Source: Spartobacteria bacterium | GTDB lineage: Bacteria; Verrucomicrobiota; Kiritimatiellia; CAIQIC01; Lenti-01 | Length of the DNA: 42,992 nucleotides | Assembly: GCA_009930415.1 (NCBI GenBank) | Contig: RZYG01000003.1 | Span: 1 to 42,992 of the forward strand | Direction of reading: 5' to 3' | Shown here: positions 32,767 through 42,992 of the stretch, piece after piece | Layout of the letters: each line of letters begins with the position of its first letter | Numbering within the stretch: the stretch's first letter is position 1 | The notes under the pieces: generated by a model | Told to the model about the DNA's origin: nothing | Databases searched by the model: none | Seen by the model: only the letters and a program-made list of their open reading frames with translations | Program-made: the position numbers and the translations under genes

Positions 32767-34278
32767 ATGAAAACTCGTCGGGCCGTCGGCGTTTTTGTCG
32801 TTGGGGTCTTGTTCTTCGGATCTTCTTCCTTCGCGGCGACGCGCTACGTCAACGTGTCGAACGCGACGCCGGCGGCGCCCTACACCAACTGGGCCACGGC
32901 GGCCACGGCCATCCAGCCGGCGATCGATGCCGCGGCCAGCGGCGACGAAATCCTCGTGGCGCCGGGGACCTATTTGCTGACGGGCAGCGAAGTGTACATT
33001 CCCATCGACAAAGCGTTGACCTTGCGGAGCACCCAGAGCCGTGCCGCGATCATCGACGCGCAAGGATTGAGCCGGGGCGTGAGGGTCCAAGGCACCAACA
33101 GCACGTTGGATGGGTTCACGGTTTGCAATGGAAGGGCCGATCCGAGCGGCGGCGGCATCTCCGTGGGGCGGTTTTGCACGGTTCGGAATTGCCTGATCAC
33201 GAGCAATAGCGCCATCACCGGCGGAGGCCTCATGGTGTTCGGCGAAGCCATCAACGCGCGGGTGGAGGATTGCACCATCGCGGACAACGTCGCCGGTTAC
33301 AGCGGCGGAGGCGTTGCGCTCTACAACAATTCCTACGGCAGTCTCGACCGATGCGTCGTCCGCGACAATGTCGCTTCGAACTACGGCGGCGGGGTCTGGG
33401 TCCAGTACGGCGGGTCGATTTCCAATAGCTGGATCGGTGGAAACCGGACGCTTCAAAGTGACGGCGGTGGAATCTATCTGGATTATCAAGGCACCACGAA
33501 TCCGGCCGTCGTCGTGAATACCGTCCTGGCCGGCAATGCCGCCGCACGATTTGGCGGCGGTGTGTATTCCGTCGGGCCGGTGGGGACGCTTTCGCCCATC
33601 GTCAACTGCACCATCGTCTCCAATACGGCTGGCGTGGACGGCGGCGGTGCCTGGGCTAAAACGACGCGGTTCATCAATGACATCCTCTACTTCAATTCGG
33701 CACCGACCAACGCCAACCTCAACGCGCACGATTCGGAGCTTTCCTGCCTCATCAGCAACTGCTGCACCACCTCCAACTATTTCTGGCCGAACATCACCGA
33801 CGCCCCGGCCTTCGTGGACGCGGGCGCAGGAGATTTCCGCTTGGCGACGGCTTCGTTCTGCATCGACGCGGGCACGACCAACGGCGCGCCGCGGACGGAC
33901 ATCGAAGGAAATCCGCGGCCTCGGATCGGCAAGCCCGTCGTTTTGGGCGCGACCACGACGAATTGCGACATCGGGGCCTATGAATACGGTTTCCATTTCA
34001 ACGAAATCCAGACCGTGTCCAGCAATGCCGTGCGGTTCCAATGGGACGTTCAGGATCTGGGACGCTATCGGCTGGATGCCGCAACCAATTGGGCGGCCGA
34101 TCCACTCCATCCGGTATGGAACGCCGTCCAGACCTATACCCAATCCACGGCCGTCGGCCTTGGGCAATTCGCGGTCCATGCCGCGACGGTGACGAATCCG
34201 ACGCCGCCCATGCCGGGAAACGCCATTTTCCGGCTGAGCGTGGATCGTGCGGGGTTCGGCAAGCGGCGCGGGCGATGA
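32767..34278 (+). CDS. Exported right-handed parallel beta-helix protein (choice-of-anchor type)
   Basis: The 503-residue protein has a signal peptide (VGVFVVGVLFFGSSSFA). A repeated beta-helix follows (about 45-400) with rungs such as CTIADNVAGYSGGGVALYNN and CVVRDNVASNYGGGVWVQYG, glycine-rich turns and regularly spaced cysteines. The stretch CIDAGTTNGAPRTDIEGNPR followed by IGAYEY is the hallmark of the 'choice-of-anchor Q' group. The C-terminal region (about 415-495) resembles the small beta domain often found after it. Such proteins are polysaccharide-binding or pectate-lyase-like surface proteins. No catalytic residues can be assigned. AAGAGG precedes ATG 32767. Confidence 0.8.
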   Translation: MKTRRAVGVFVVGVLFFGSSSFAATRYVNVSNATPAAPYTNWATAATAIQPAIDAAASGDEILVAPGTYLLTGSEVYIPIDKALTLRSTQSRAAIIDAQGLSRGVRVQGTNSTLDGFTVCNGRADPSGGGISVGRFCTVRNCLITSNSAITGGGLMVFGEAINARVEDCTIADNVAGYSGGGVALYNNSYGSLDRCVVRDNVASNYGGGVWVQYGGSISNSWIGGNRTLQSDGGGIYLDYQGTTNPAVVVNTVLAGNAAARFGGGVYSVGPVGTLSPIVNCTIVSNTAGVDGGGAWAKTTRFINDILYFNSAPTNANLNAHDSELSCLISNCCTTSNYFWPNITDAPAFVDAGAGDFRLATASFCIDAGTTNGAPRTDIEGNPRPRIGKPVVLGATTTNCDIGAYEYGFHFNEIQTVSSNAVRFQWDVQDLGRYRLDAATNWAADPLHPVWNAVQTYTQSTAVGLGQFAVHAATVTNPTPPMPGNAIFRLSVDRAGFGKRRGR

Positions 34279-34314
34279 CGCCCGGCAAGCCGTGCGGGCG
34301 CCGCCGGCCGGAGG

Positions 34315-34458
34315 TCAGCGAGACAAGGACATTTGTTGGATGCCGGTCGAGCCGTCGCCGTAGGTGCCTGCTAGGGTGCCGTCGGCCGAATCGTCCTCGA
34401 AGTCCAGTCGGATGCTCCAGGCAAGCGAAAATGCGCGTTGCCGTGAATTGCCGTAAAT
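34315..34458 (-). pseudogene. Possible 3' gene remnant without a start codon
   Basis: On the minus strand a 47-codon open stretch ends at 34315. It reads like an acidic extracytoplasmic C-terminus (SIRLDFEDDSADG, then GTYGDGSTGIQQMSLSR). It has no start codon and runs up to an in-frame TAA. It may be the end of a lost gene, or chance. Confidence 0.2.
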
Positions 34459-34465
34459 TTATAAA
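34438..34465 (+). promoter_or_regulatory. Promoter-like site before the acidic lipoprotein gene
   Basis: TTGCCG (34438-34443) and TATAAA (34460-34465) are 16 bases apart in an A/T-rich island. The start point would be near 34472, giving a leader of about 70 bases before ATG 34543. A GGGAG ribosome site is at about 34529. Confidence 0.4.
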
Positions 34466-34542
34466 TTTATCAGGACCGCAAATCGGGGGTTGGCATCTGC
34501 GGCGCGGGATTGTAGGATGGCGTCCATTGGGAGAACAATGCG

Positions 34543-34932
34543 ATGAAAAAAACGGACATGACGGTGTGGTTGCGGAGACTGGGGCTGTTGGCGCTGGCGG
34601 TTCTGGCGGCGTCGTGCGTTGGTTGCGACGACGACGACGACGATTTCGATCGCGTCCCGCCGGCCGGGCAAGGGTCCCTCGTGGTGGACAACAACACCGG
34701 CGACCGCGTGCGGGTGTTCATCGACGGCAGCCAGGTCCCAAGCGTCGGCAAGTACGACGACCGGTATTACGACCTGAATCCCGGATCGTACCGGATCGCG
34801 CTGGACGGGGACGACACGGATCGTTTCTGGACCGGCGAGGTCGATATCCTGCAGAGCCGGGTCACCGTTCTGGACGTGACCGACGATCTAGGCGATTTCG
34901 ACGACTTCGACGTCGATATCGACTACCAATAA
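34543..34932 (+). CDS. Small acidic lipoprotein
   Basis: The 129-residue protein has a lipoprotein-type signal (LLALAVLAASCVGC). Either the first or the second cysteine could be lipidated, and six aspartates follow directly, a pattern that keeps lipoproteins in the inner membrane in some bacteria. The body (SLVVDNNTGDRVRVFIDG, LNPGSYRIAL) looks like a PEGA-like small beta domain. The C-terminus is again aspartate-rich (DDLGDFDDFDVDIDYQ). The function is unknown. Confidence 0.7.
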   Translation: MKKTDMTVWLRRLGLLALAVLAASCVGCDDDDDDFDRVPPAGQGSLVVDNNTGDRVRVFIDGSQVPSVGKYDDRYYDLNPGSYRIALDGDDTDRFWTGEVDILQSRVTVLDVTDDLGDFDDFDVDIDYQ

Positions 34933-34981
34933 GTCTGCATGCCGGCCGTCCACACGTGGGGATCCAAGCGTTCCGGCACGC

Positions 34982-36268
34982 TCAATCGCCGAGATTGACT
35001 TCGACTTCCTCGTCGTAGCCGGCAAGTACGGGCGCGGCCTCGTCGGGATTGCCGTAGAGCTGTTCGACCAGGCGGTCGAAGCCCCAGCTGAATTTGTCGA
35101 TGTTGAACGTGGTCAGCACGAGCACCACGAGATTCTTGCCCCCCAGCATGCGCTGGCCGTTTTCGATGCTTTTCTTCATGAAGCCCAGCCCCGCCACGTG
35201 GGGCAGGCCGTGGAGCTCGCGGCTGTCGAACGCCGGCGGCGAGGCGGTTTTGGCCGTGCGCATGTAGAACCAAAAGTGGATTTCGCCGCACAGCCGCGAC
35301 CGGGCCAGCGCATCGATGAAGGTGAACCCGAAGCTGTCGCCGACGACCAAGACGCGCAGCCGGCCGGCCGCTTCGGCCGGGATCGGCGCCGCCACGGGAT
35401 AGGCGGACGGGATCGTGCGCAGATGCGGCGCCGCGTAGAGGTTGAGCTGGCCCAGCAGTTCCTGGTTCATGCTGGAGGGCTTGCCCATCGCGACGGATTC
35501 CGTTTCCGGCACCGGGAGTTCCGGCAGGATTCCCTGGCGGTTGATCAGCGGAATCGTGTGCTGCCAGGCGATCCAAGCCCCTTCATGGCCCCAGTGGATG
35601 GCATGCGGCGGGACGAGGTCGGGATGCGTGGGCCGGAGTTCGCGGAACAGCGCCAGGCTGTCGAGGAAGGACACGCCGTGCCGGTCGAGCGCGCCGACGA
35701 ACGCGCGATAGTCGGAATTGGTTTCGGACACCCGGTCCCGCGCCCAGGCCGGCAACGCTTCGGGATAGACGATGGCTTTGTTCGGCGCAAGCACGACGAC
35801 GAAGGGAATGCCTTGCTCTTTCAGGAGATCCTGCGTGCGGCGCAGCCGCGCGGCGAAGTAATCCATTTTCTCCGGCGGCACCTGCGGCGGCCGCAGGGCG
35901 TCGGCCAGGAGGATGTTTTCGTAGAGCACCGGCGGCGTACCGATCACCAGCGCGCGTTTGCGCCGCGGGGAGGGCTCCACTTGCCCGAAGCAGGAGTAGC
36001 GGATCTGCCGGTTCAGCGCGACCAGCCAGCCGCGGTGGCCGACGTGCTCGCGGGCCCAGACGTCGACCGTCGCCGCGAAGGAGCCGTCCAGCCAGGTTCG
36101 CAGGGTGATCGCCGGAAATTCGCGCGTCCGCGGGTTGAACCCGCCGAGCCGCTTGTCGGCCGGCCACTTCGCGGCATGCTGGAAACAGGGGAACAGCAGC
36201 AGTGCGGACAGCAGCGCGATCAGGAAACCCTGGAAGCAACGGCGCGGAATGGAGGGGGGGGGCGGCAC
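34982..36268 (-). CDS. AlgJ/AlgX-like SGNH acetyltransferase-associated protein
   Basis: The 428-residue protein has one N-terminal membrane segment (FQGFLIALLSALLLFPC), then an extracytoplasmic domain of the AlgX/AlgJ type. Catalytic-type elements are the SGNH serine in VVGDSFGFTFIDAL, the DxxH-like pair in HAIHWGHEGAW, and FVVVLAPNKAIVYPE. Such proteins take acetyl groups passed by an AlgI-type MBOAT protein and add them to exported polysaccharide. The start is GTG 36268, two bases after the stop of the MBOAT gene. A much longer open frame upstream (to 39217) only shadows the neighbouring genes. Which glycan it acetylates is not visible. Confidence 0.82.
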   Translation of the reverse strand: MPPPPSIPRRCFQGFLIALLSALLLFPCFQHAAKWPADKRLGGFNPRTREFPAITLRTWLDGSFAATVDVWAREHVGHRGWLVALNRQIRYSCFGQVEPSPRRKRALVIGTPPVLYENILLADALRPPQVPPEKMDYFAARLRRTQDLLKEQGIPFVVVLAPNKAIVYPEALPAWARDRVSETNSDYRAFVGALDRHGVSFLDSLALFRELRPTHPDLVPPHAIHWGHEGAWIAWQHTIPLINRQGILPELPVPETESVAMGKPSSMNQELLGQLNLYAAPHLRTIPSAYPVAAPIPAEAAGRLRVLVVGDSFGFTFIDALARSRLCGEIHFWFYMRTAKTASPPAFDSRELHGLPHVAGLGFMKKSIENGQRMLGGKNLVVLVLTTFNIDKFSWGFDRLVEQLYGNPDEAAPVLAGYDEEVEVNLGD

Positions 36269-36270
36269 GG

Positions 36271-37713
36271 CTAGAATTGGAAGTAGATGAAAGGATTGAA
36301 TCCGGAAGCGCACATTTCGGTGGCGACCAGAACGAAGATCAGGACGCTGGCCGCAAAGCGGAGCGCCACCGTTCGCGCCGGCAGGGCGTCGGGATCGGCC
36401 GGGTCCCGCGGCAGGAACCGGTCGAGACCCAGCGCCGGCGCGAAGGCGCAGGGGATCCCGACGGCCGCGGCCAGCCAGAGCGAGCGGTCGGCCATGACTT
36501 CGGGGAAGGTCAGCAATCCGGCGCCGTCCGGCAGCAGGTTGAACAGCAGCAGATAGAAGCCGCCGGCCCGGTGGATCGTGCCCGAGCGGAACAGCACCCA
36601 GCCCAGCGCCACCAACAGGAAGGTCCCGGCGATCGCCACCGGCCGCGGAATGCGCTTCATTCGCTCGGGACCCAAGGATTTCTCGATGGAAATGAGCGTG
36701 CCGTGCCAGATGCCCCACAGGATGAACGTCCAGGCCGCTCCGTGCCAGAAGCCGGACGCCAGGAACACCAGCCACAAATTGAACAGGGTGCGCCGGTGGC
36801 CCTTGCGGTTCCCCCCGAGCGGCACGTAGAGGTATTCCATCATGAAGCGACCGAGGGAAATATGCCAGCGGCGCCAGAATTCGCCGATGCCCGCGGAAGC
36901 GTACGGGAAGTTGAAGTTTTCCAGAAACCGGAAGCCCAGCATGCGGCCCAGCCCGATCGCCATGTCGGAATACCCCGCGAAATCGTAGTAGAGCTGGAAC
37001 GTGTAGGCCAGCACCCCGGCCCAGGCCTGCGTCGTGGTCATCAGCGACGGCGGCGTGTCGAACACCATGTCCGCCAATCTGGCGAAGGTATTTGCCAGGA
37101 AAACCTTTTTGGCGAGGCCGACGGCAAACCGCCAGAAGCCGTCGAGGAACAGGCCCGTGGTCGTGGAACGCCGGTCGATCTGCTGCGCGACGTCGTGGTA
37201 GCGCACGATGGGACCCGCGATGAGCTGCGGGAACAACGCGATGTAGAGCAAATGCCTCCCCGCGCTGCCGGCGACTTGCGCCGTGCCGCGGTAGACGTCG
37301 ACCAGATAGCTGATTTTCTGGAAGGTGAAGAACGAAATGCCGATGGGCAGCACGACCGCCGTCCACGCGAACGGCGGCCGGCCGAACCAGCCGAGCAAAC
37401 CATGGATTTCCGCCACGAAGAAATTGGCGTACTTGAAGTAGAGCAGCAGCCCGAGATCCAGCGCGACGACGAGCCCCAGCAGGAGCTTGCGCTTCGGGTC
37501 CGGCAGGCGTCCCCGCGGGAGCCAGCGGCTGGCGTGGTAGTCGACGAAGCATGTCGCGATCAGCACGAAGACGAACCGGGGCGCGCCCCACGCGAAGAAT
37601 ATCAGGCTGGCGGTCAGTGCGGCAACGTTCCGCCCGCGCGGCGGCGACAGGAAGTACAGCGCCAGGGCCGCCGGCAGGAAATAGAACAGGAAAGTGGCCG
37701 AACTGAAGACCAT
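36271..37713 (-). CDS. AlgI-type MBOAT O-acyltransferase
   Basis: The 480-residue protein has 10-12 hydrophobic segments and begins with the AlgI signature (MVFSSATFLFYFLPAALALYF). It includes GPIVRYHDVAQQ and FWRRWHISLGRFMMEYLYVPLGGN. The catalytic histidine is His324 in SGFWHGAAWTFILWGIWHG. AlgI-type proteins move acetyl groups across the membrane for O-acetylation of exported polysaccharides (alginate, cellulose, peptidoglycan). It is followed two bases later by the AlgJ-like partner. The ATG at 37713 lies nine bases after the CoA-transferase stop. Confidence 0.9.
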   Translation of the reverse strand: MVFSSATFLFYFLPAALALYFLSPPRGRNVAALTASLIFFAWGAPRFVFVLIATCFVDYHASRWLPRGRLPDPKRKLLLGLVVALDLGLLLYFKYANFFVAEIHGLLGWFGRPPFAWTAVVLPIGISFFTFQKISYLVDVYRGTAQVAGSAGRHLLYIALFPQLIAGPIVRYHDVAQQIDRRSTTTGLFLDGFWRFAVGLAKKVFLANTFARLADMVFDTPPSLMTTTQAWAGVLAYTFQLYYDFAGYSDMAIGLGRMLGFRFLENFNFPYASAGIGEFWRRWHISLGRFMMEYLYVPLGGNRKGHRRTLFNLWLVFLASGFWHGAAWTFILWGIWHGTLISIEKSLGPERMKRIPRPVAIAGTFLLVALGWVLFRSGTIHRAGGFYLLLFNLLPDGAGLLTFPEVMADRSLWLAAAVGIPCAFAPALGLDRFLPRDPADPDALPARTVALRFAASVLIFVLVATEMCASGFNPFIYFQF

Positions 37714-37722
37714 AAACGTCGT

Positions 37723-39351
37723 CTAGCCCTTGCACCCGGCGGGAATCCGGTACAGCCCGCCCGAGGCCGTCACGAGATCCTGCAGCGAATGGACCGGCAG
37801 GAGATCGGCCGTGGCGGTTGCCGGATCGATTCCGAGATCGGCCACGGTCTTCACGAGGCCCGCGGAACGCAGGGCGTCTTTCGCGGTGTCGTCGATCGAC
37901 TGCCCGACGGGCGTGTCGCCCGCGACGGCCGCCACGGCTTTCTGGCGCGTGGCGAGATCCGGACACCGGTCGAGATAGGCGATGCCGACTTCTGTCACGA
38001 CGTGTGTCACCTGGTCGCCCGCGATCATGACCGGCGGCTCGGGGAAAATGCCGTCCCGGTGCAACTGCTGCGCGTCGAGCTCCTCGACGAAGACGGGGAT
38101 GTTCTTCTTTTCGGAGCGGGTGGGCGTGAGCTGGACGACCAGCTTGCGGCCGCGGAACACCTGCTCGCGGGTACCGCCGGCGGCCGTGGTGGCCGGCGAG
38201 TTGTGGCGGCGGCCGGGCGGCGTCCCGCCGAGGTTGGGCGCGCCGCCGAATCCGGCGATCATCCCCTTGATGGCCGTCGATGAATTGCCGAAGCGGTCGA
38301 TCTGGAGCGTCGCGCCGATGAACAAATCGATGGCATAGAGCCCCGCGATGTGCGCGCAGCAGCGATTGGACCGCATGGAACCGTCGGGGCCGACGGCGAA
38401 GACGTCGGGGCGCGCCTGCACGTAGTCGTCCATGCCCGGTTCGCCGCCGAACGCGTAGACGTGCTCGACGAAGCCGGCTTCGATGGCCGGGATGAGCGTG
38501 GGGTGGGGATTGAGCACCCAGCGCGTCGCCACCTTGCCCTTGAGGCCCAGTTGCGCGCCGTAGGTCGGCAGCAACAGCTCGATGGCGGCCGTGGCGTAGC
38601 CGAGGCCGTGGTTGAGCGCCTGCACGCCGTAGGGTTGGTAGATGCCCTTCAGGGCCATCATCGCCATCAGGATCTGCTGGTTCGTGATCTTGCCGGGGTC
38701 GCGCGTGAAAAGCGGCTGCAGGTGGTAGTCCTCGTCCGTCACGACGATGAAATCGACCCATGAGGCGGGGATGTCCACGCGCGGCAGTTGCGCGAGCTTC
38801 TTTTTCGCCTGCACGATCACCACGCCCATCTTGAAGCGCGTGGCCTCGGCGATGAGCGGGGAATCCTCGGTGTTGTTGCCCGTGTAGATGTTTCCCGCTT
38901 CGTCGCAAGCCTCGGCCGCGAGGATGGCCACCTGCGGATAGAGATCCACGAAATACCGGCCATAGAGTTCGAGATACGTGTGGATGGCGCCGATCTTCAC
39001 CTTCTTTTCGGCGGCGAGCTGGTAAAGCGCCTTGGACTGCGGGCCGGAATAGGCGAAATCGAGGTGCTCGGCGATGCCCAGGCGGAACAGATCGAGGTGT
39101 TCGTTCAGCACGAGCGTGGATTGCGTCATGTGCAGGTGGTTGACCTGCTCGGGATCCAGCTTGATCATCTCGCGCGCGAAGAAATCGGCCTGCTTCTGGT
39201 TGTCGCCTTCGATGCACACGCGGTCGCCGCTGCGCACGACGGCCTGCAACAGCGCCAAGGCGTTTGCCTTGGCGACGAATTTGCCTTGGGCGACGGGGGC
39301 GGCGGCCTGCAGGCGGGAAAGGTAGCTGTCGCGGAGTCGGTCGAATTTCAT
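37723..39351 (-). CDS. Malonate decarboxylase alpha-like CoA/ACP transferase (MdcA-like)
   Basis: The 542-residue protein matches MdcA, the subunit that moves malonate onto the acyl-carrier protein of malonate decarboxylase, a class I CoA-transferase relative. Typical stretches are GDNQKQADFFAREM, NHLHMTQSTLVLNEHLD, CDEAGNIYTGNNTEDSPLIAEA, and GTPPGRRHNSPATTAAGG. The usual partners mdcB-mdcH are absent here; the gene is flanked by the O-acetylation pair and a regulator. It may therefore act as a stand-alone CoA-transferase, perhaps supplying acetyl or malonyl groups, which is an inference. Confidence 0.83.
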   Translation of the reverse strand: MKFDRLRDSYLSRLQAAAPVAQGKFVAKANALALLQAVVRSGDRVCIEGDNQKQADFFAREMIKLDPEQVNHLHMTQSTLVLNEHLDLFRLGIAEHLDFAYSGPQSKALYQLAAEKKVKIGAIHTYLELYGRYFVDLYPQVAILAAEACDEAGNIYTGNNTEDSPLIAEATRFKMGVVIVQAKKKLAQLPRVDIPASWVDFIVVTDEDYHLQPLFTRDPGKITNQQILMAMMALKGIYQPYGVQALNHGLGYATAAIELLLPTYGAQLGLKGKVATRWVLNPHPTLIPAIEAGFVEHVYAFGGEPGMDDYVQARPDVFAVGPDGSMRSNRCCAHIAGLYAIDLFIGATLQIDRFGNSSTAIKGMIAGFGGAPNLGGTPPGRRHNSPATTAAGGTREQVFRGRKLVVQLTPTRSEKKNIPVFVEELDAQQLHRDGIFPEPPVMIAGDQVTHVVTEVGIAYLDRCPDLATRQKAVAAVAGDTPVGQSIDDTAKDALRSAGLVKTVADLGIDPATATADLLPVHSLQDLVTASGGLYRIPAGCKG

Positions 39352-39430
39352 GGGGAGATCCTTGTTGGAAACGTGGTCTATCTACCTGAGGCCGGCCGGA
39401 AAACCAATGCCGAACTTCGCCGTCCGGTTT

Positions 39431-39991
39431 TCACTCCGGCGGCTGGATCAACCGCAGGAGAGCGGCTAAAAACGGAGGGCAATTCGGATTCAGGGCATAC
39501 CCTTGCCCTTCGCGGACGACCAATCCCCCGTCCAGCATGGTTTTCACGTGCCAATCGATGGTTTCGGGGCAGGAATGGACATGGGTCGCCAGCGCGATGC
39601 GGTTCAACGGGCCGGTGCGCAAGGCCGTTGCGAGGGCGATTCGCCGCTCGTGCCCGAGCGCGTGGGCCATGCCGGCGAGGGCGGCCAGATCGGGACGGGA
39701 ACGCAGCAGCGCGGCTTTCAGGACTTCCAACAAAGGCGCGGCCGTCGGGACCTGGGGATCCGGAATCGGCATGAACGTCACCGAGCGCCCTTGGCAAGTC
39801 CGGCGCAACAGCCCGCGCGACTGCAAACGGCGCAATTCCTGGCTGGCATCCGAAATGCCGATGCCCAGCCGCTTGGCCATTTGCGACACGTTTTGTCCGG
39901 GTTCCAGCAGGGTCAGCCGCAGGAGTTCCAAACGGTGGACCCCGGCCAAAACCCGGCACGTTCTCCAAAGCGTAGGATTCAGCGTTTTCAA
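39431..39991 (-). CDS. Transcription regulator with two winged-helix domains
   Basis: The protein is about 186 residues and has two ArsR-like winged helix-turn-helix units. The first (about 10-75) has NVSQMAKRLGIGISDASQELRRLQSRGLLRR, quoted here in parts. The second (about 108-180) has GPLNRIALATHVHSCPETIDWHVKTM. No metal-binding or ligand domain is visible. I chose TTG 39991 because GGAGG lies seven bases upstream; TTG 39997 would sit one base from that site. A promoter with a 21-bp inverted operator lies directly upstream. It may control itself and the downstream mdcA-like gene, 79 bases away on the same strand. Confidence 0.75.
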   Translation of the reverse strand: MKTLNPTLWRTCRVLAGVHRLELLRLTLLEPGQNVSQMAKRLGIGISDASQELRRLQSRGLLRRTCQGRSVTFMPIPDPQVPTAAPLLEVLKAALLRSRPDLAALAGMAHALGHERRIALATALRTGPLNRIALATHVHSCPETIDWHVKTMLDGGLVVREGQGYALNPNCPPFLAALLRLIQPPE

Positions 39992-40012
39992 CTTCAATCC
40001 TCCAGAACGCCT

Positions 40013-40073
40013 GATGTTTTATAAAACGTTTGGCAGCCCGTCAACCCGGAAACCAAACGTTTCATAAAACATC
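40013..40073 (-). promoter_or_regulatory. Promoter with 21-bp inverted operator upstream of the winged-helix regulator
   Basis: The arms at 40013-40033 and 40053-40073 are inverted repeats of 21 bp with one mismatch, spaced by 19 bases, with 40 bases from start to start. Each arm contains the 12-base palindrome GTTTTATAAAAC or its near copy. On the minus strand a TTGACG -35 (40039-40044) lies in the spacer. The -10 (TAAAAC at 40016-40021, 17-base spacing) lies in the downstream arm. A protein bound to the arms would cover the promoter on both sides. Confidence 0.72.
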
Positions 40074-40126
40074 ATGTTCTCGGCAACCGCATGGAAGGGA
40101 AGTGGTTGCTGCATATAATGTCGGTT

Positions 40127-42805
<2,679 letters not shown>

Positions 42806-42836
42806 GGGTCGCTCCTATAAACAAAAATATCCGGAG

Positions 42837-42865
42837 AAAATAGCGCGGGACCGGGCCGGGGGCAA
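42837..42865 (-). promoter_or_regulatory. Promoter of acnA
   Basis: On the minus strand TTGCCC (42860-42865) and TATTTT (42837-42842) are 17 bases apart. The start would be near 42830, about 25 bases before the acnA ATG, with GGAGC as ribosome site. Confidence 0.45.
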
Positions 42866-42946
42866 TCACAGAAAACCGGGCCGCCGGGCTGGGGAGCGGG
42901 GCTGTTGCGGCTCGAAGGTAGATGCTATGGGGTCTTGCAGATCAGG

Positions 42947-42992
42947 TATAATGGCGTTGTGGTGAACAACCAGAAAGGAGCCACGACACATG
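42947..42992 (+). promoter_or_regulatory. Promoter -10, ribosome site and start codon of a gene running off the window
   Basis: A perfect TATAAT is at 42947-42952, but no clear -35 is at the right distance. A strong ribosome site AAAGGAG (42974-42980) is nine bases from an ATG at 42990-42992, the last three bases of the window. The gene is divergent from acnA and cannot be identified. Confidence 0.6.

Noticed and set aside
34982-39217. A 1411-residue minus-strand protein
   Set aside because: Only its last 428 codons resemble a real protein; the rest shadows the MBOAT and MdcA-like genes in another frame, as high-GC DNA often does.
40013-40073. Terminator of acnA
   Set aside because: The arms are A/T-rich with a 19-base loop and no T-run, and they coincide with a -35/-10 pair for the next gene, so an operator is the better reading.
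40114-40119. Plus-strand TATAAT as a promoter
   Set aside because: No -35 at a suitable distance and no plus-strand gene downstream before the window end.

Overview
The window is GC-rich, gene-dense bacterial DNA with no rRNA or tRNA genes that I could find. Many neighbouring genes overlap by the 4-base ATGA/GTGA pattern. The mix of genes points to the PVC superphylum: a type I topoisomerase without zinc ribbons, a parallel beta-helix surface protein of the 'choice-of-anchor' kind, a SynChlorMet-like radical SAM cassette, a malonate decarboxylase alpha-like CoA-transferase and an AlgI/AlgJ-type acetylation pair. An uncultured Verrucomicrobiota/Kiritimatiellota-like organism fits, but this is an inference from gene content only.

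Layout: 1-4417 (+) is the end of an operon for a complex I / group 4 hydrogenase-like membrane complex. Its large subunit has lost all four nickel-binding cysteines, so it is probably an Ehr-type complex and not a hydrogenase. 4414-12547 (-) carries a periplasmic-sensor histidine kinase coupled to L-lactate dehydrogenase, a DUF368 (PopT-type) polyprenyl-phosphate translocase, nadB, a redoxin plus DsbD-N-domain pair, and a 2-hydroxyacid dehydrogenase. 12601-13057 is an array of six 74-bp tandem repeats with competing hairpins. 13133-21845 (+) is a housekeeping run: aroB, an unknown gene, a GxxExxY gene inside an inverted-repeat cassette, dprA, topA, xerC/D, a DJ-1 protein, a methyltransferase and queH.

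22014-28245 (+) is the most distinctive part. A polysaccharide-type nucleotide-sugar dehydratase is translationally coupled to two radical SAM/SPASM proteins, a double PqqD-like protein and an HPr-kinase-like P-loop protein. This resembles the SynChlorMet peptide-modification cassette, and no precursor peptide is visible. It has been invaded at least twice by GACAGG-rich inverted repeats. One pair carries a four-helix-bundle (S23) gene broken by a single nonsense codon. The repeat arms are read as extra N- or C-terminal tails on the neighbouring proteins.

28322-30780 (-) holds a hybrid histidine kinase coupled to a YfcE-like phosphodiesterase. 30876-34932 (+) holds a methyltransferase, a membrane protein, two lipoproteins and a beta-helix protein. 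34982-42805 (-) holds an AlgJ/AlgX-like protein, an AlgI-like MBOAT, an MdcA-like CoA-transferase, a double winged-helix regulator behind a 21-bp inverted operator, and aconitase acnA. The window ends on the promoter, ribosome site and start codon of a divergent gene.
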